Shown here piece after piece: positions 8,594-17,189 of a stretch of 64,000 nt of DNA. The notes under the pieces are model-generated. The model was given only the letters and a program-made list of their open reading frames with translations. It made no database searches and was not told the origin of the DNA. The DNA comes from Aquisalinus luteolus. GTDB lineage: Bacteria > Pseudomonadota > Alphaproteobacteria > Caulobacterales > Parvularculaceae. How positions within the stretch are numbered: the stretch's first letter is position 1; every line of letters begins with the position of its first letter. The stretch spans positions 310,001 to 374,000 of the forward strand of contig NZ_VCJR02000002.1 in NCBI RefSeq assembly GCF_009712425.2, written 5' to 3'. The translations under genes were made by a program, and so were the position numbers.

Positions 8594-9187
8594 ATGAGAG
8601 CATCCACGCTTGGATCGCTGTGCCTGTCGATTGCGGCGGGCGTCGGCTTTTTTGCCTATTCCACTTCCCCTTCCTTTGCTGCCGATTATGAGAACGGCCA
8701 GGTCGTCGAGACCGCTCCGTTCACGGGTGTGGTGCTGGCCGGTGGCGGCGACATCGCCATCCGCCGCGGCGACACGCCGTCGGTGCGCATCATCGATGGC
8801 GGCGAAGCGATGAAGATAGAGGTCGATGACGAAGCACTGTCAATCAGCTGCAAGAAACCCTGTCCGCGTGGCACCAAACTCGAGGTCGAGGTGACGACAT
8901 CGAGCGTCGAGGCCATCGTCATTGCCGGTGGTGGCGACATCGAGGTTCTGGACACGTTCGACAAGGTCGATGAGCTCGATATCGTGATCACGGGCGGTGG
9001 CATGATCGATGCGTTCGGTGCGCCGGCTGACGAGGTGAGTATCGCGATTACCGGCGGCGGCGAGATCATGGTCACGGCGGAGGAAGAGCTGGACGTTGCC
9101 ATCATTGGTGGCGGCACAATCACCTATCGCGGTAATCCATCCATCGACCGTTCCATCATCGGTGGCGGCACCATCAGGCAGGACTGA
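8594..9187 (+). CDS. Secreted GIN-domain (DUF2807) beta-repeat protein
   Basis: A 197-residue exported protein with a signal peptide ending near PSFAAD. The mature chain repeats a turn with three glycines: VVLAGGGDIAI, IVIAGGGDIEV, IVITGGGMIDA, IAITGGGEIMV, VAIIGGGTITY and SIIGGGTI. The later repeats come about every 20 residues, as expected for stacked beta-strands in a GIN or auto-transporter-adhesin-head domain. A disulfide is possible between the two Cys of CKKPC. GAGG precedes ATG 8594. It follows the ABC ATPase by 88 bases; function unknown, probably cell surface or periplasm. Confidence 0.75.
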   Translation: MRASTLGSLCLSIAAGVGFFAYSTSPSFAADYENGQVVETAPFTGVVLAGGGDIAIRRGDTPSVRIIDGGEAMKIEVDDEALSISCKKPCPRGTKLEVEVTTSSVEAIVIAGGGDIEVLDTFDKVDELDIVITGGGMIDAFGAPADEVSIAITGGGEIMVTAEEELDVAIIGGGTITYRGNPSIDRSIIGGGTIRQD

Positions 9188-9244
9188 TATCGCTTGATGG
9201 TAAAATGATGCAGGCAGGGGAGCCCTGCCTGCCCACTCATTGGT

Positions 9245-9910
9245 CTAACACCCAGCTCGCTTACATTGCAGCGGTGGGCGTGACCTGGATTCCTGTACCT
9301 CGAACCGAACCGTTGCCGGTGGCAACTCCACGGCCTGTTTCGGTATCGGAGGCATCGCCCAGCTTTGTGCCATGGTCAGTGTGCGGCATTGCGTGTCACC
9401 GCGAGCAAGGGTGACTGGCGCGGCCCATCCCGGACATGCTGTGCTGCCATTCGGGGCAATGCCCTGAACGAGGAAGCGGGATTCGCCAAGCTGCCTGTCG
9501 CCGGTCATGTTGCGCAGGCTGGCGGCCTGGGCGATGTCCAGGACACGGTCGATGGACAGCGCACCCTTTGCCTCGTTCTCCAGGATATAAAGTTGGGGTA
9601 CGAATTTACCGTATTCCAGCAACCTGCCCGAGCCGTCCGCGACATCGCCATCGCAATAGATGGCCAGCCCTTCGGCGAGCAGGAGGATATCTGCCCTGTC
9701 GGCAAAGCAGGATGTCGTATTGCGCTGGCGGGCAAGATCTTCGGCGACCGGTATAAGCGGCGCGAAATTCTGCTGTTCTTCCGCTTTCTGGACTTCAACG
9801 CCCGCAAAGTCCTGCAGGTTGGGACGAGTTTGCTGTGCCGTGGCAGGCAAAACTGAAAGGCACAGGCAGGCGGATACGGCCAGCGCGAGCCGGTGTGAAA
9901 ATCGGGTCAT
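9245..9910 (-). CDS. Secreted hypothetical protein
   Basis: A 221-residue protein with a signal peptide ending ATAQQ. The mature part contains paired Cys (TTSCFADRADILLL, IYCDGDVA, STACPGWAAP, TQCRTLTM, LQCKRAGC) that could form disulfide bonds in the periplasm. No known domain is recognised. GGAGAGAGAC lies just upstream of the ATG. It is convergent with the GIN-domain gene, with 57 bases between the stops. Confidence 0.6.
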   Translation of the reverse strand: MTRFSHRLALAVSACLCLSVLPATAQQTRPNLQDFAGVEVQKAEEQQNFAPLIPVAEDLARQRNTTSCFADRADILLLAEGLAIYCDGDVADGSGRLLEYGKFVPQLYILENEAKGALSIDRVLDIAQAASLRNMTGDRQLGESRFLVQGIAPNGSTACPGWAAPVTLARGDTQCRTLTMAQSWAMPPIPKQAVELPPATVRFEVQESRSRPPLQCKRAGC

Positions 9911-10026
9911 GTCTCTCTCCTGAAAATACTCCCCTGACGGATGGACCGCCGAAGAAAAGTTTTTGCGGCAAGGAGAGAAAAAACAAGAAGAAATTTCACC
10001 AGCATTAAGACCCAGTGGGTCAGGTA

Positions 10027-10971
10027 TCAGGATAGGATTGGGCCGTTTTGCTTGCGGAACGTCTCCCAGCTCACCCCGTCTACCAGCGGGCCACTGACAT
10101 AAGTACGAAGCAGTGCCGCTGCCTCGTCATTATTTTCCGGCAGTTGGTCCGGCATGATCGGCTCGCCGATGACCATGCGATAGGTCTGGCCCTTCTTGTT
10201 CAGGAGCTCATGGAACAGGGTCATGTCGCGCAGCTCGGTGTTTACCTGCCAGAACCAGTAATAGAGCCATGAGTTGCGCGAGGTCAGATGCGCCGGAATG
10301 ACCGGGCACTGATATTTTTTCGGCAGGGCCGAGACGGTGCTCATCCAGGGCTGTTCCTGCAGCTTCTTGTTCTCGTCCATATAGGCGAGGCGGCCTGACG
10401 GGAAGATGACGATGGCGCGCTCGGCCTTGAATGCCTCGGTCGTCGCCTTCAGCGTCTCGCGCGACTTTGCGCGGGTCTTCTTCTTCTCCACCCATTCGAC
10501 GGGGATCAGCATTTCGGTCAGGTTCTGGTTGAGGCGGATCGCGTCGGCATTGGCGAAGAAGGCGACATCCGGCCTGATGCCTTTCAAGGCGTCATAGACG
10601 GCGATGCCGTCGGCAATGCCGGTCGGGTGGTTCAGCGCCATCATGAACGTGCCCTCGGTTGGCACATTTTCCAGCCCGGTGATGTCGAGCTTCAGGTCGA
10701 GCTTTTCGCTGACATAGTCAAAGGCGTCGCGGGCGCGATACTCGCCCGCCTCGTTCACCATCCTTACAGCCTTGGGATAGTCCAGCAGCTGGTTAAGGCA
10801 CAGGCGATAAAGCGGCCACAGCTTGGAGCGCGACAGTTTCTCCGCCCGCTCGCGGATCAGCACATCGACGATATGAGTGTGCTTGCGCTGATATTTCTCC
10901 AGACGCGCATCGCGGCGATGCTCGCGCGGCGTCTTTACGACTGGAGGTGTTTCCTCTGGTTTTTCCGGCAC
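10027..10971 (-). CDS. PlsC-like phospholipid acyltransferase
   Basis: A 314-residue protein with a basic N-terminus and an acyltransferase core. The catalytic block ALNHPTGIADG has His and Asp with five residues between them, as in hemolysin-like or OlsA-like lysophospholipid acyltransferases, and IVIFPSGR is the glycerol-phosphate-binding block. It probably acylates a lysolipid or ornithine-type lipid at the inner face of the membrane; the exact substrate cannot be read. It starts at a GTG with AGGGAT upstream. Its neighbour rph lies about 65 bases upstream on the same strand. Confidence 0.8.
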   Translation of the reverse strand: MPEKPEETPPVVKTPREHRRDARLEKYQRKHTHIVDVLIRERAEKLSRSKLWPLYRLCLNQLLDYPKAVRMVNEAGEYRARDAFDYVSEKLDLKLDITGLENVPTEGTFMMALNHPTGIADGIAVYDALKGIRPDVAFFANADAIRLNQNLTEMLIPVEWVEKKKTRAKSRETLKATTEAFKAERAIVIFPSGRLAYMDENKKLQEQPWMSTVSALPKKYQCPVIPAHLTSRNSWLYYWFWQVNTELRDMTLFHELLNKKGQTYRMVIGEPIMPDQLPENNDEAAALLRTYVSGPLVDGVSWETFRKQNGPILS

Positions 10972-11038
10972 CGGCTATCCCTGCTGGCTTGTTGATTGGC
11001 CACGATAACGCAGGTTGCCGGTGGTATGATAGGGGTGC

Positions 11039-11749
11039 CTACAGCGCCGCATCCTGCTTGGCCTTCAGCTCTATGCAGGCGTTTTTGGCCAGCGTCAGCA
11101 GCGCGGTGAACTGCTCCTCGGAGAAGGGGTCGCCCTCTGCCGTGCCCTGGATCTCGACGATGCCGCCCTTGCCCGTCAGCACGAAGTTCGCATCCGCCTG
11201 GCAGGTGGAATCCTCGGCATAGTCGAGGTCGGTGACCGGCGCGCCATTGACGAGGCCGCAGGAAATGGCGGCGACGGAATCCGTCAGCGGGCTTTCCTTG
11301 ATGATCCCCTGCGCAACGCCCCAGTCGAGGCACTGTTTCAGCGCCACATAGGCGCCGGTGATCGACGCGGTGCGGGTGCCGCCATCGGCCTGGATGACGT
11401 CGCAATCGACGAGGATCTGGCGCTCGCCCAGCTTTTTCATGTCGACGACAGCGCGCAAGGACCGGCCGATCAGGCGCTGGATTTCCTGGGTGCGGCCGGA
11501 CTGGGAGATATTCTTGGCCTCCCGCTTCATGCGCGAATGGGTCGAGCGCGGCAGCATGCCATATTCGGCGGTCACCCAGCCCTTGCCCTCGCCGCGCATC
11601 CATGGCGGTGTCGACTCATCCCATGTCGCCGTGCACAGAACATGCGTGTCGCCGAACTTGACGAGGCAGGAGCCCTCGGCGTGCTTGGCATAGCCGGGCT
11701 CAAGGGTGACCTCGCGCATTTCGTTGAAGGACCGGCCGGATGGACGCAT
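11039..11749 (-). CDS. rph: Ribonuclease PH
   Basis: A phosphorolytic 3'-5' exoribonuclease that trims tRNA 3' ends. The 236-residue length is standard, and [25 protein letters not shown] and the phosphate-site segment around SRMKREA match the family. In many Alphaproteobacteria rph is divergent from hrcA; here a hybrid kinase gene lies between them. GGGAGT precedes the ATG. Confidence 0.95.
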   Translation of the reverse strand: MRPSGRSFNEMREVTLEPGYAKHAEGSCLVKFGDTHVLCTATWDESTPPWMRGEGKGWVTAEYGMLPRSTHSRMKREAKNISQSGRTQEIQRLIGRSLRAVVDMKKLGERQILVDCDVIQADGGTRTASITGAYVALKQCLDWGVAQGIIKESPLTDSVAAISCGLVNGAPVTDLDYAEDSTCQADANFVLTGKGGIVEIQGTAEGDPFSEEQFTALLTLAKNACIELKAKQDAAL

Positions 11750-11861
11750 GGTAGGACTCCCTGTTGAACATGATTTTCAGTTGCGTTCAGGAAGTAGACG
11801 TCCAGCCCGGTAATGTCGAGGGGGGAGAGATCGGAAAAGGCCCCTGGCAATGCCGGGAGGG

Positions 11862-13670
11862 TCAGGCAGTACCGGTCAATTTCTGTCGCGAGGGATTCTG
11901 CTGGCCGGATTTGCGTTCCATGACCGAGAGCTGGCGCAGCAGGTCGCGCCGGTCGATGGGCTTGCTGACATAAGCATCCATGCCGCGGGCCAGCAATTTC
12001 TCCCGGTCGCCGGCCATGGCATCGGCGGTCAGGGCGATGACGGGGATAGTCGCCCATGACGCGTCACTGGCGCGGATGCGGGCGATGGTTTCATAGCCAT
12101 CCATGACCGGCATGTGGATGTCGAGCAGCACGACATCGAAGCTGTCGCCCTCAAGGCATTCCAGTGCCGCCGCGCCGTCGGCTGCTTCCGTCACTCTATA
12201 GCCGGCGGGTTCGAGGAAGACGCGCACGACCTGCCGGTTGACGGCGATATCGTCGACGACAAGAACGCGCAGGGCCTCCCCGCCAGACGTTTCGGTTTCC
12301 GCCTGCATATCCTCGGCGTCGTTGGCGGCCGCTTCAATGGTTGCGGTGAAGGTCAGTGTAAAGATGGACCCCTCGCCCGGCTTGCTTTCAGCGATGATGT
12401 CGCCGCCCATCATGCGCGACAGGCGCCGCGAGATGGCAAGGCCGAGGCCGGTGCCGCCGAAATTGCGGGTGGTGGAGCCATCGGCCTGGCTGAAGGTCTT
12501 GAACAGTCGTTCCATTGCTTCTTCGTCCATACCGATGCCGGTGTCGCGCACCTGAACCTTCACGATGGCTTCCGCGCCTTCGCCGAGGCGCAGGCCAGGC
12601 GTTGCCGGTTCGGCCCACGCGGTGATCGCGACCTCGCCCTCTCGGGTGAACTTCACCGCGTTGGACATCAAATTCGTCAGGCACTGGCGCACACGCACAG
12701 GGTCGAAACGGGCATGTTGCGGCAGCGTGTCTTCCAGCGTCAGGGTCAGGCCGATCTTGCGGTCATGGGCAATCGGCTGGAACAGGCTGTGGACCGAGCC
12801 GAGCGTCTGGTGCAGGTCGCCATGGGCGCGGTCGATTTCCATCTTGCCGGCTTCGATCTTGGAGATGTCGAGCACATCGTTGAGGATGCCCATCAGCGAC
12901 TTGCCAGACTCGATGATCGTCTCGACCTGGTCGCGCTGGCGCTCGCCCAGATTCTCCTGGCTCAGCGCTTGTGCCATGCCCAGCACGCCATTGAGCGGTG
13001 TGCGGATCTCGTGGCTCATCATGGCGAGGAAGTCTGACTTGGCGCTGGTCGCAGCCTCTGCCTCGCGGGCGCGGCGGCGGTTCTCGCGGTTCGCCTGTTT
13101 AAGCGATTCCTGCAGATCCTGTGTATGGCGGATGCGCCGGGCGCTGCCGAGGCCGAGCAGGATGAGAAGCGAGCCATAAAGCACACAGCCGATGATCATC
13201 GCAACACGCAGATCCATCGTATAGGCGGGATAAAGCTCGACCGGCATCGTCGCCATGCGGAAGATGAAGGAACCGAAGGAGGGTACGACCCAGAACAGGA
13301 GCCCGATGCGCGATAGCGCCAGCGTGTGGGCACCGGACGTTGCGATCGACAGGACGAGCGCGATCAGGAACATCATGTGCGGGTCGGACAGCGGATGGAC
13401 GAACAGCACCGGCAGGGCAAACAGGCTGCCGCACAGGACGAGCGAACCGATCATCAAACTGTGGACAAGCGTGGTTTTCTTCTTCAGTCCCAGCCAGGAC
13501 ATGCCCATGCGCAGGGCAACGCCGCCATAGCAAGCGGCCAGCCACGCGGTCCACCACGGCGAATGCCCGGCAAGGTCGAAAATGAAATATTCCAGCGTCA
13601 TGGCGATCAGCCAGATCGGCGCGCTGGTAAGGTTTGCCCTGTAGAGAATGTTCTTTTCTTCGGCTCTCAT
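11862..13670 (-). CDS. Hybrid sensor histidine kinase with receiver domain
   Basis: A 602-residue membrane sensor. The N-terminal 175 residues hold about six hydrophobic segments (MHYT- or 7TM-like, no clear ligand domain), followed by a coiled coil (residues 185-215). The HisKA block FLAMMSHEIRTPLNG carries His220, and the ATPase boxes are NLMSNAVKFT, DTGIGM and GGTGLGLAI. The C-terminal receiver domain has VLVVDD and phospho-acceptor Asp517 in VVLLDIHMPVMDGYE, with Lys in VSKPID. It lacks an Hpt domain, so a separate phosphotransfer protein is expected. Signal and output are unknown. It sits between rph and hrcA. Confidence 0.92.
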   Translation of the reverse strand: MRAEEKNILYRANLTSAPIWLIAMTLEYFIFDLAGHSPWWTAWLAACYGGVALRMGMSWLGLKKKTTLVHSLMIGSLVLCGSLFALPVLFVHPLSDPHMMFLIALVLSIATSGAHTLALSRIGLLFWVVPSFGSFIFRMATMPVELYPAYTMDLRVAMIIGCVLYGSLLILLGLGSARRIRHTQDLQESLKQANRENRRRAREAEAATSAKSDFLAMMSHEIRTPLNGVLGMAQALSQENLGERQRDQVETIIESGKSLMGILNDVLDISKIEAGKMEIDRAHGDLHQTLGSVHSLFQPIAHDRKIGLTLTLEDTLPQHARFDPVRVRQCLTNLMSNAVKFTREGEVAITAWAEPATPGLRLGEGAEAIVKVQVRDTGIGMDEEAMERLFKTFSQADGSTTRNFGGTGLGLAISRRLSRMMGGDIIAESKPGEGSIFTLTFTATIEAAANDAEDMQAETETSGGEALRVLVVDDIAVNRQVVRVFLEPAGYRVTEAADGAAALECLEGDSFDVVLLDIHMPVMDGYETIARIRASDASWATIPVIALTADAMAGDREKLLARGMDAYVSKPIDRRDLLRQLSVMERKSGQQNPSRQKLTGTA

Positions 13671-13789
13671 GGCCGCAACCTACAGCTGATTAGCTTAAAA
13701 ACTGGTTTGCACGCCCCCAGAATTATGAGGCGCGAAAAATGCGCCGATATGCCTTGGCGTCGCGGCGCAAAGTGAATATTTTCAAGGAT

Positions 13790-14821
13790 ATGAGCGTTCT
13801 GACCACCCTCGACAGCCGAACCCGCGAAATCTTCCGCCAGATCGTGGAATCCTATCTTGAAAGCGGCGAGCCGGTCGGCTCGCGCACCCTGTCCCAGAAA
13901 GGCGGGTTGCAGGTTTCCGCCGCGACCATCCGCAATACCATGGCCGACCTGACCGATATGGGGCTGCTGCATGCGCCGCATATCTCCGCCGGGCGCCTGC
14001 CCACCGAGCAGGGCCTCAGGATGTTCGTGGACGGGCTGATGGAGATTGGCGATTTGACGGCGGAGGAGAGGAGCGCGCTGGAGCAGCAGGCAGGGCCGGG
14101 CGCCCGCGCCGATGAGGTGCTGGGCCAGCTCGCCGGGCGGCTCTCCGGCCTGACGCGCACGGCGGGCCTCGTGCTGACCGGCAAGAGCGACAGCGCGCTG
14201 AAGCATATCGAATTCGTCAAGACAGCGCCCGACAAGGCGCTGGTCGTGCTGGTGCACGATAATGGCGATGTCGAGAACCGCGTCATCAACCTGCCCGCCG
14301 GCCTGCCGCCTTCGGCGCTGGAACAGGCGGGCAATTACCTCAACCGCCGTCTGCAGGGGCGCTCGCTCGCCGAGGCCCGTCGCATGGTGCTGGAAGAGGT
14401 CGAGGCCAAGCGCGCAGCCCTCGACGAGCTGACGTCAGACCTTGTCCGCCAGGGCGTCGCCGAAATGGGCGGTGGCGATGGGCTGAACCTGATCGTGCGC
14501 GGGCAGGCGAACCTGCTTGCCGCCGAAACGCTCGACGATATAGACCGTGTACGGATGCTGTTCGAGGACCTCGAGCGCCAGCAGGATGTGATCGAGCTGG
14601 TCAGGGCCGCGCAGGAAGGCGAGGGCGTGCGCATCTTCATCGGCTCGGAAAACCGGTTATTCTCACTCTCCGGCTCGTCGGTCATCGTCGCCCCATACCG
14701 GGACAGGGACCAGAAGATCGTCGGCGTGCTTGGCGTCATCGGCCCCACACGGCTGAATTACTCGCGCATCATCCCGATGGTCGATTATACCGCAGAGCTG
14801 GTGACGCGGCTGATCCGCTGA
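13790..14821 (+). CDS. hrcA: Heat-inducible transcription repressor HrcA
   Basis: Represses groESL and sometimes dnaK operons by binding CIRCE elements, with GroEL as its cofactor. The winged-helix N-terminus (SRTREIFRQIVESYLESGEP, then GSRTLS and SAATIRNTMADL) and ISAGRLPTEQGLR are diagnostic; the rest is the GAF-like domain. ATG 13790 follows TCAAGGA, whereas the longer frame from 13739 has an unlikely basic leader. Length is 343 residues. grpE and dnaK do not follow, and I saw no CIRCE (TTAGCACTC-N9-GAGTGCTAA) nearby, so its targets lie outside the window. Confidence 0.95.
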   Translation: MSVLTTLDSRTREIFRQIVESYLESGEPVGSRTLSQKGGLQVSAATIRNTMADLTDMGLLHAPHISAGRLPTEQGLRMFVDGLMEIGDLTAEERSALEQQAGPGARADEVLGQLAGRLSGLTRTAGLVLTGKSDSALKHIEFVKTAPDKALVVLVHDNGDVENRVINLPAGLPPSALEQAGNYLNRRLQGRSLAEARRMVLEEVEAKRAALDELTSDLVRQGVAEMGGGDGLNLIVRGQANLLAAETLDDIDRVRMLFEDLERQQDVIELVRAAQEGEGVRIFIGSENRLFSLSGSSVIVAPYRDRDQKIVGVLGVIGPTRLNYSRIIPMVDYTAELVTRLIR

Positions 14822-14968
14822 GGTGTAACTCCCGATAACATCGGCGCAATCCCGACGGTCTTTTTTGCCACTTCTTGTCATGCTTTATGGCAATCACCTG
14901 AAGAATGCGTACTATAGCTGTGCATCGGGAGAGTGCGGTCAGATCGACCGTGTACGGGAAATTTTAAA

Positions 14969-16096
14969 ATGGATAAAAATATAGCGTTCGAAGCGACGCC
15001 GCAGAAGATACAATCTGCCATGCAGGATGCGCAGATCGGTATCGTCATTACCAATCCAACGCTCGATGACAATCCCATTGTCTATGTGAACAGAGGGTTT
15101 GTCAGCATCACCCAGTATACGCGGGAGTTCGCGATTGGTCGGAATTGCCGGTTTCTGCAGGGCAATGCCACGCATAAGGATGATGTTCGGCGTATCCGTG
15201 AGGCGGTGGAAGCCGGCGAGGAAATCGAGATCAGGCTGATCAATCACAAGGCCGATGGCAGCGAATTCTGCAACCACCTGCTGATTACGCCGGTCGAGGA
15301 TGAGCACGGGAAGCTGACCGCCTTTTTTGCTGTCCAGCGAGCGGTCGATGACTGTGAAGGGGGAACCGGCGGTGAATCGGAGCGGCCCGATCATGAGACG
15401 CCACCCGGCATAATGCTGAAGGAACTGCAGCACCGGGTGAAGAATCACCTGTCGATGATCGTCAGCCTGATCCGGTTGCAGTCGCGCCGGGAGCTGACGA
15501 AGGAGTCCTTCGAGGCCCTTGCTCACCGGGTCGAGGCGCTCGCGATGCTTTATGAATCGATGCTTTCGGCAAATGACGATGATGACGGGGACCAGGTCAA
15601 TGCCGGCGCCTATCTCAGCCGCGTCGCAAACGTGATCGGCAGCATCAGCGGACGGCCGGATATACGGATGAAACTTGACTGCGATGCGGTGAAGCTTCCC
15701 GTGGATGTTTCCGGCCGTCTCGGCCTTCTGTTGACGGAGCTTCTGGCCAATACGTTCGAACACGCTTTCAAGGGACGCGACAAGGGACTGGTAGAGGTGC
15801 AGTTTTGCCGGATTGATGATGATGTCGTGCGGCTGGTCGTTGAGGATGACGGTACCGGCCTGCCCGAGGGTAGCAACTGGCCGGAGGAATCCGCATCGAT
15901 ACCCGAGCAGCGTGGGCGTACGGAGGATGAAGAAGGTGAGCTTGACACCACGAGCGGCGAGAACAGCTCCGGTCTCGGCGGCAGTATCGTACGGGGGCTG
16001 ACGCAAATGCTAGAAGCCGATATCGATGTGAAGAGCGGCGATAGCGGTACAAGAATCTCTATCGACCTGAACGAGACCGAGTTGAAAAAGCTCTAG
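14969..16096 (+). CDS. LOV-domain blue-light sensor histidine kinase (LovK-like)
   Basis: A 375-residue soluble kinase. Residues 15-125 form a LOV domain: photoactive Cys60 in GRNCRFLQG, flavin contacts in YVNRGF, INHKADGSEFCNHLL and a final FAVQ. Then comes a HisKA_2/HWE-type dimer region with the likely phospho-His155 in LKELQHRVKNHL, and an ATPase with ELLANTFEHAF, EDDGTGLP and GLGGSIVRGL. Domain order and size match Caulobacter LovK and Brucella LOV kinases, which feed the PhyR-NepR-EcfG general stress response. No response regulator is adjacent, but an EcfG-type promoter follows. ATG 14969 was chosen over an upstream GTG because it fits the family N-terminus. Confidence 0.9.
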   Translation: MDKNIAFEATPQKIQSAMQDAQIGIVITNPTLDDNPIVYVNRGFVSITQYTREFAIGRNCRFLQGNATHKDDVRRIREAVEAGEEIEIRLINHKADGSEFCNHLLITPVEDEHGKLTAFFAVQRAVDDCEGGTGGESERPDHETPPGIMLKELQHRVKNHLSMIVSLIRLQSRRELTKESFEALAHRVEALAMLYESMLSANDDDDGDQVNAGAYLSRVANVIGSISGRPDIRMKLDCDAVKLPVDVSGRLGLLLTELLANTFEHAFKGRDKGLVEVQFCRIDDDVVRLVVEDDGTGLPEGSNWPEESASIPEQRGRTEDEEGELDTTSGENSSGLGGSIVRGLTQMLEADIDVKSGDSGTRISIDLNETELKKL

Positions 16097-16124
16097 GTCT
16101 CTCCGCTGCGAATCCCGACCTGGC

Positions 16125-16150
16125 GGAACCGGCCGGCTCTCCTGACCGTT
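16125..16150 (+). promoter_or_regulatory. EcfG-type general stress promoter
   Basis: GGAAC at 16125-16129 and CGTT at 16147-16150 are separated by 17 bases, matching the consensus known for EcfG/SigT promoters in Alphaproteobacteria. It lies 34 bases before the start codon of the DUF305 gene and just after the LOV-kinase gene. Both elements match exactly; function is inferred. Confidence 0.6.
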
Positions 16151-16183
16151 TCCCTTTGTGAAACAGCTATCAGGAGATCAGCG

Positions 16184-16741
16184 ATGCAAGACGGAAAGTC
16201 AAACTATTGGCGGTTTGCGGCGATGATCGGCACGTCGATGGTCGTCATGTTCGCCCTCATGTATTTCAACACTTACGCGCTGGAGCATGTACGCTGGAGC
16301 GAGACGCGGTTTTACATGACGTTCGTCATGGGCGCGGCGATGGCGATCGTCATGCTGTCCTTCATGCTCGGCATGTATGCAGATAAAAAGATCAATCTCG
16401 GCATATTCGGCGGGAGCGTGGTGGTGCTGGTCGCGGCGCTTTATCTCGTGCGCAGCCAGGTGATTGTCGAAGACCGCTCTTATATGAGCGCGATGATCCC
16501 GCACCATTCCATCGCGATCATGACCAGCGAGCGGGCCAATATCGACGATGTGCGCGTGCGTGAACTGGCCGACGGGATCATCGAAGCCCAGCGCCGCGAG
16601 ATCAAGGAAATGGAATGGCTGATCGACGACATCGCCGAGAACGGCCCGGCAACGACAGATGCCGCAGCTGAGGAGCGCCCGGTGCCGGACTATGAGGGTG
16701 AACTGAACCCGGTGGAACCGGCTGGAGCGGATGTGGGGTGA
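16184..16741 (+). CDS. DUF305-domain membrane protein
   Basis: A 185-residue protein with three N-terminal hydrophobic helices (about residues 10-30, 43-63 and 70-88) and an outward-facing helical domain containing MSAMIPHHSIAIMTS, the His-rich DUF305 signature thought to bind metal. The tail is acidic and Pro-rich. CAGGAG lies eight bases before the ATG. Its EcfG-type promoter suggests induction in general stress. DUF305 proteins often appear beside copper genes, but no copper gene is seen here. A hairpin with A/T flanks at 16815-16857 may end the transcript. Confidence 0.82.
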   Translation: MQDGKSNYWRFAAMIGTSMVVMFALMYFNTYALEHVRWSETRFYMTFVMGAAMAIVMLSFMLGMYADKKINLGIFGGSVVVLVAALYLVRSQVIVEDRSYMSAMIPHHSIAIMTSERANIDDVRVRELADGIIEAQRREIKEMEWLIDDIAENGPATTDAAAEERPVPDYEGELNPVEPAGADVG

Positions 16742-16814
16742 AGGGGCTAAAATACTAGTGGGGAAAACTAGTGATTGAGGCGCAGGGAGAATCCACGATT
16801 CATGCTTGGCAAGG

Positions 16815-16857
16815 CAAAAACCACGGAGCCGTTGTCGCGGCTTCCGTGGAAATTTTG
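16815..16857 (+). terminator. Hairpin terminator after DUF305 gene
   Basis: CCACGGA plus GCC (16821-16830) pairs with GGC plus TCCGTGG (16839-16849), with one bulged T and an eight-base loop. An A tract precedes it and AAATTTT follows, so it could terminate in either direction. Confidence 0.5.
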
Positions 16858-16858
16858 T

Positions 16859-16899
16859 CTAGCTTGTATCAGTCATTGTCCTGACCGTCAGCAAGCTAG
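16859..16899. repeat. Inverted repeat upstream of HTH gene
   Basis: CTAGCTTG (16859-16866) and CAAGCTAG (16892-16899) are perfect 8-base arms around 25 bases. It lies in an AT-richer, gene-free stretch (16742-16987) and may be part of the same acquired cassette as the palindrome at 16921. Confidence 0.45.
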
Positions 16900-16920
16900 G
16901 TCAAAACAACCCCGCAAGGT

Positions 16921-16943
16921 TGATATACCATTATGGTATATCA
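16921..16943. promoter_or_regulatory. Palindromic operator candidate
   Basis: TGATATACCA and TGGTATATCA are perfect 10-base arms around TTA. The palindrome lies 44 bases before the small HTH gene and overlaps possible promoter elements (TTGATA at 16920). This is the expected position for an autoregulatory operator; the binding protein is inferred to be the adjacent HTH protein. Confidence 0.55.
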
Positions 16944-16987
16944 TTTTGGCTGACAAGGCGGAAAGGACGTCAATATGGAGCCAAGAC

Positions 16988-17188
16988 ATGGAGTCTTTTC
17001 CACAAAAGCGAAAGTCCCCGCCGGTCACCAAAGAGATGGCTAGGCAAATCAAAGCGCTATACGCCCAAACAGATATGACACAGCATGATATCGCCGCTCA
17101 CTTTGGGATAAACCAAGGTAGGATTAGCGAGGTGCTCAATGGACATACCTTTCCAAAAGAACCTCCGGCTCAGCTAGACTTGTTGTGA
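16988..17188 (+). CDS. Small helix-turn-helix protein, orphan cassette
   Basis: A 66-residue protein: a basic, Pro-containing start, then a helix-turn-helix (KEMARQIKALYAQTDMTQ, DIAAHFGINQGRISEVLNG). The HTH covers most of the protein, so it probably acts as a DNA-binding regulator without an effector domain. GGAG lies eight bases before ATG 16988. Codons are AT-richer than the neighbours (AAA, CAA, AGG, TTG, ATA), which suggests horizontal acquisition. It is framed by a palindromic operator upstream and a strong hairpin terminator downstream, like a self-contained unit. Target genes are unknown. Confidence 0.6.
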   Translation: MESFPQKRKSPPVTKEMARQIKALYAQTDMTQHDIAAHFGINQGRISEVLNGHTFPKEPPAQLDLL

Positions 17189-17189
17189 T

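Noticed and set aside
13671-13789. CIRCE element at hrcA
   Set aside because: No TTAGCACTC...GAGTGCTAA sequence found in the promoter region.
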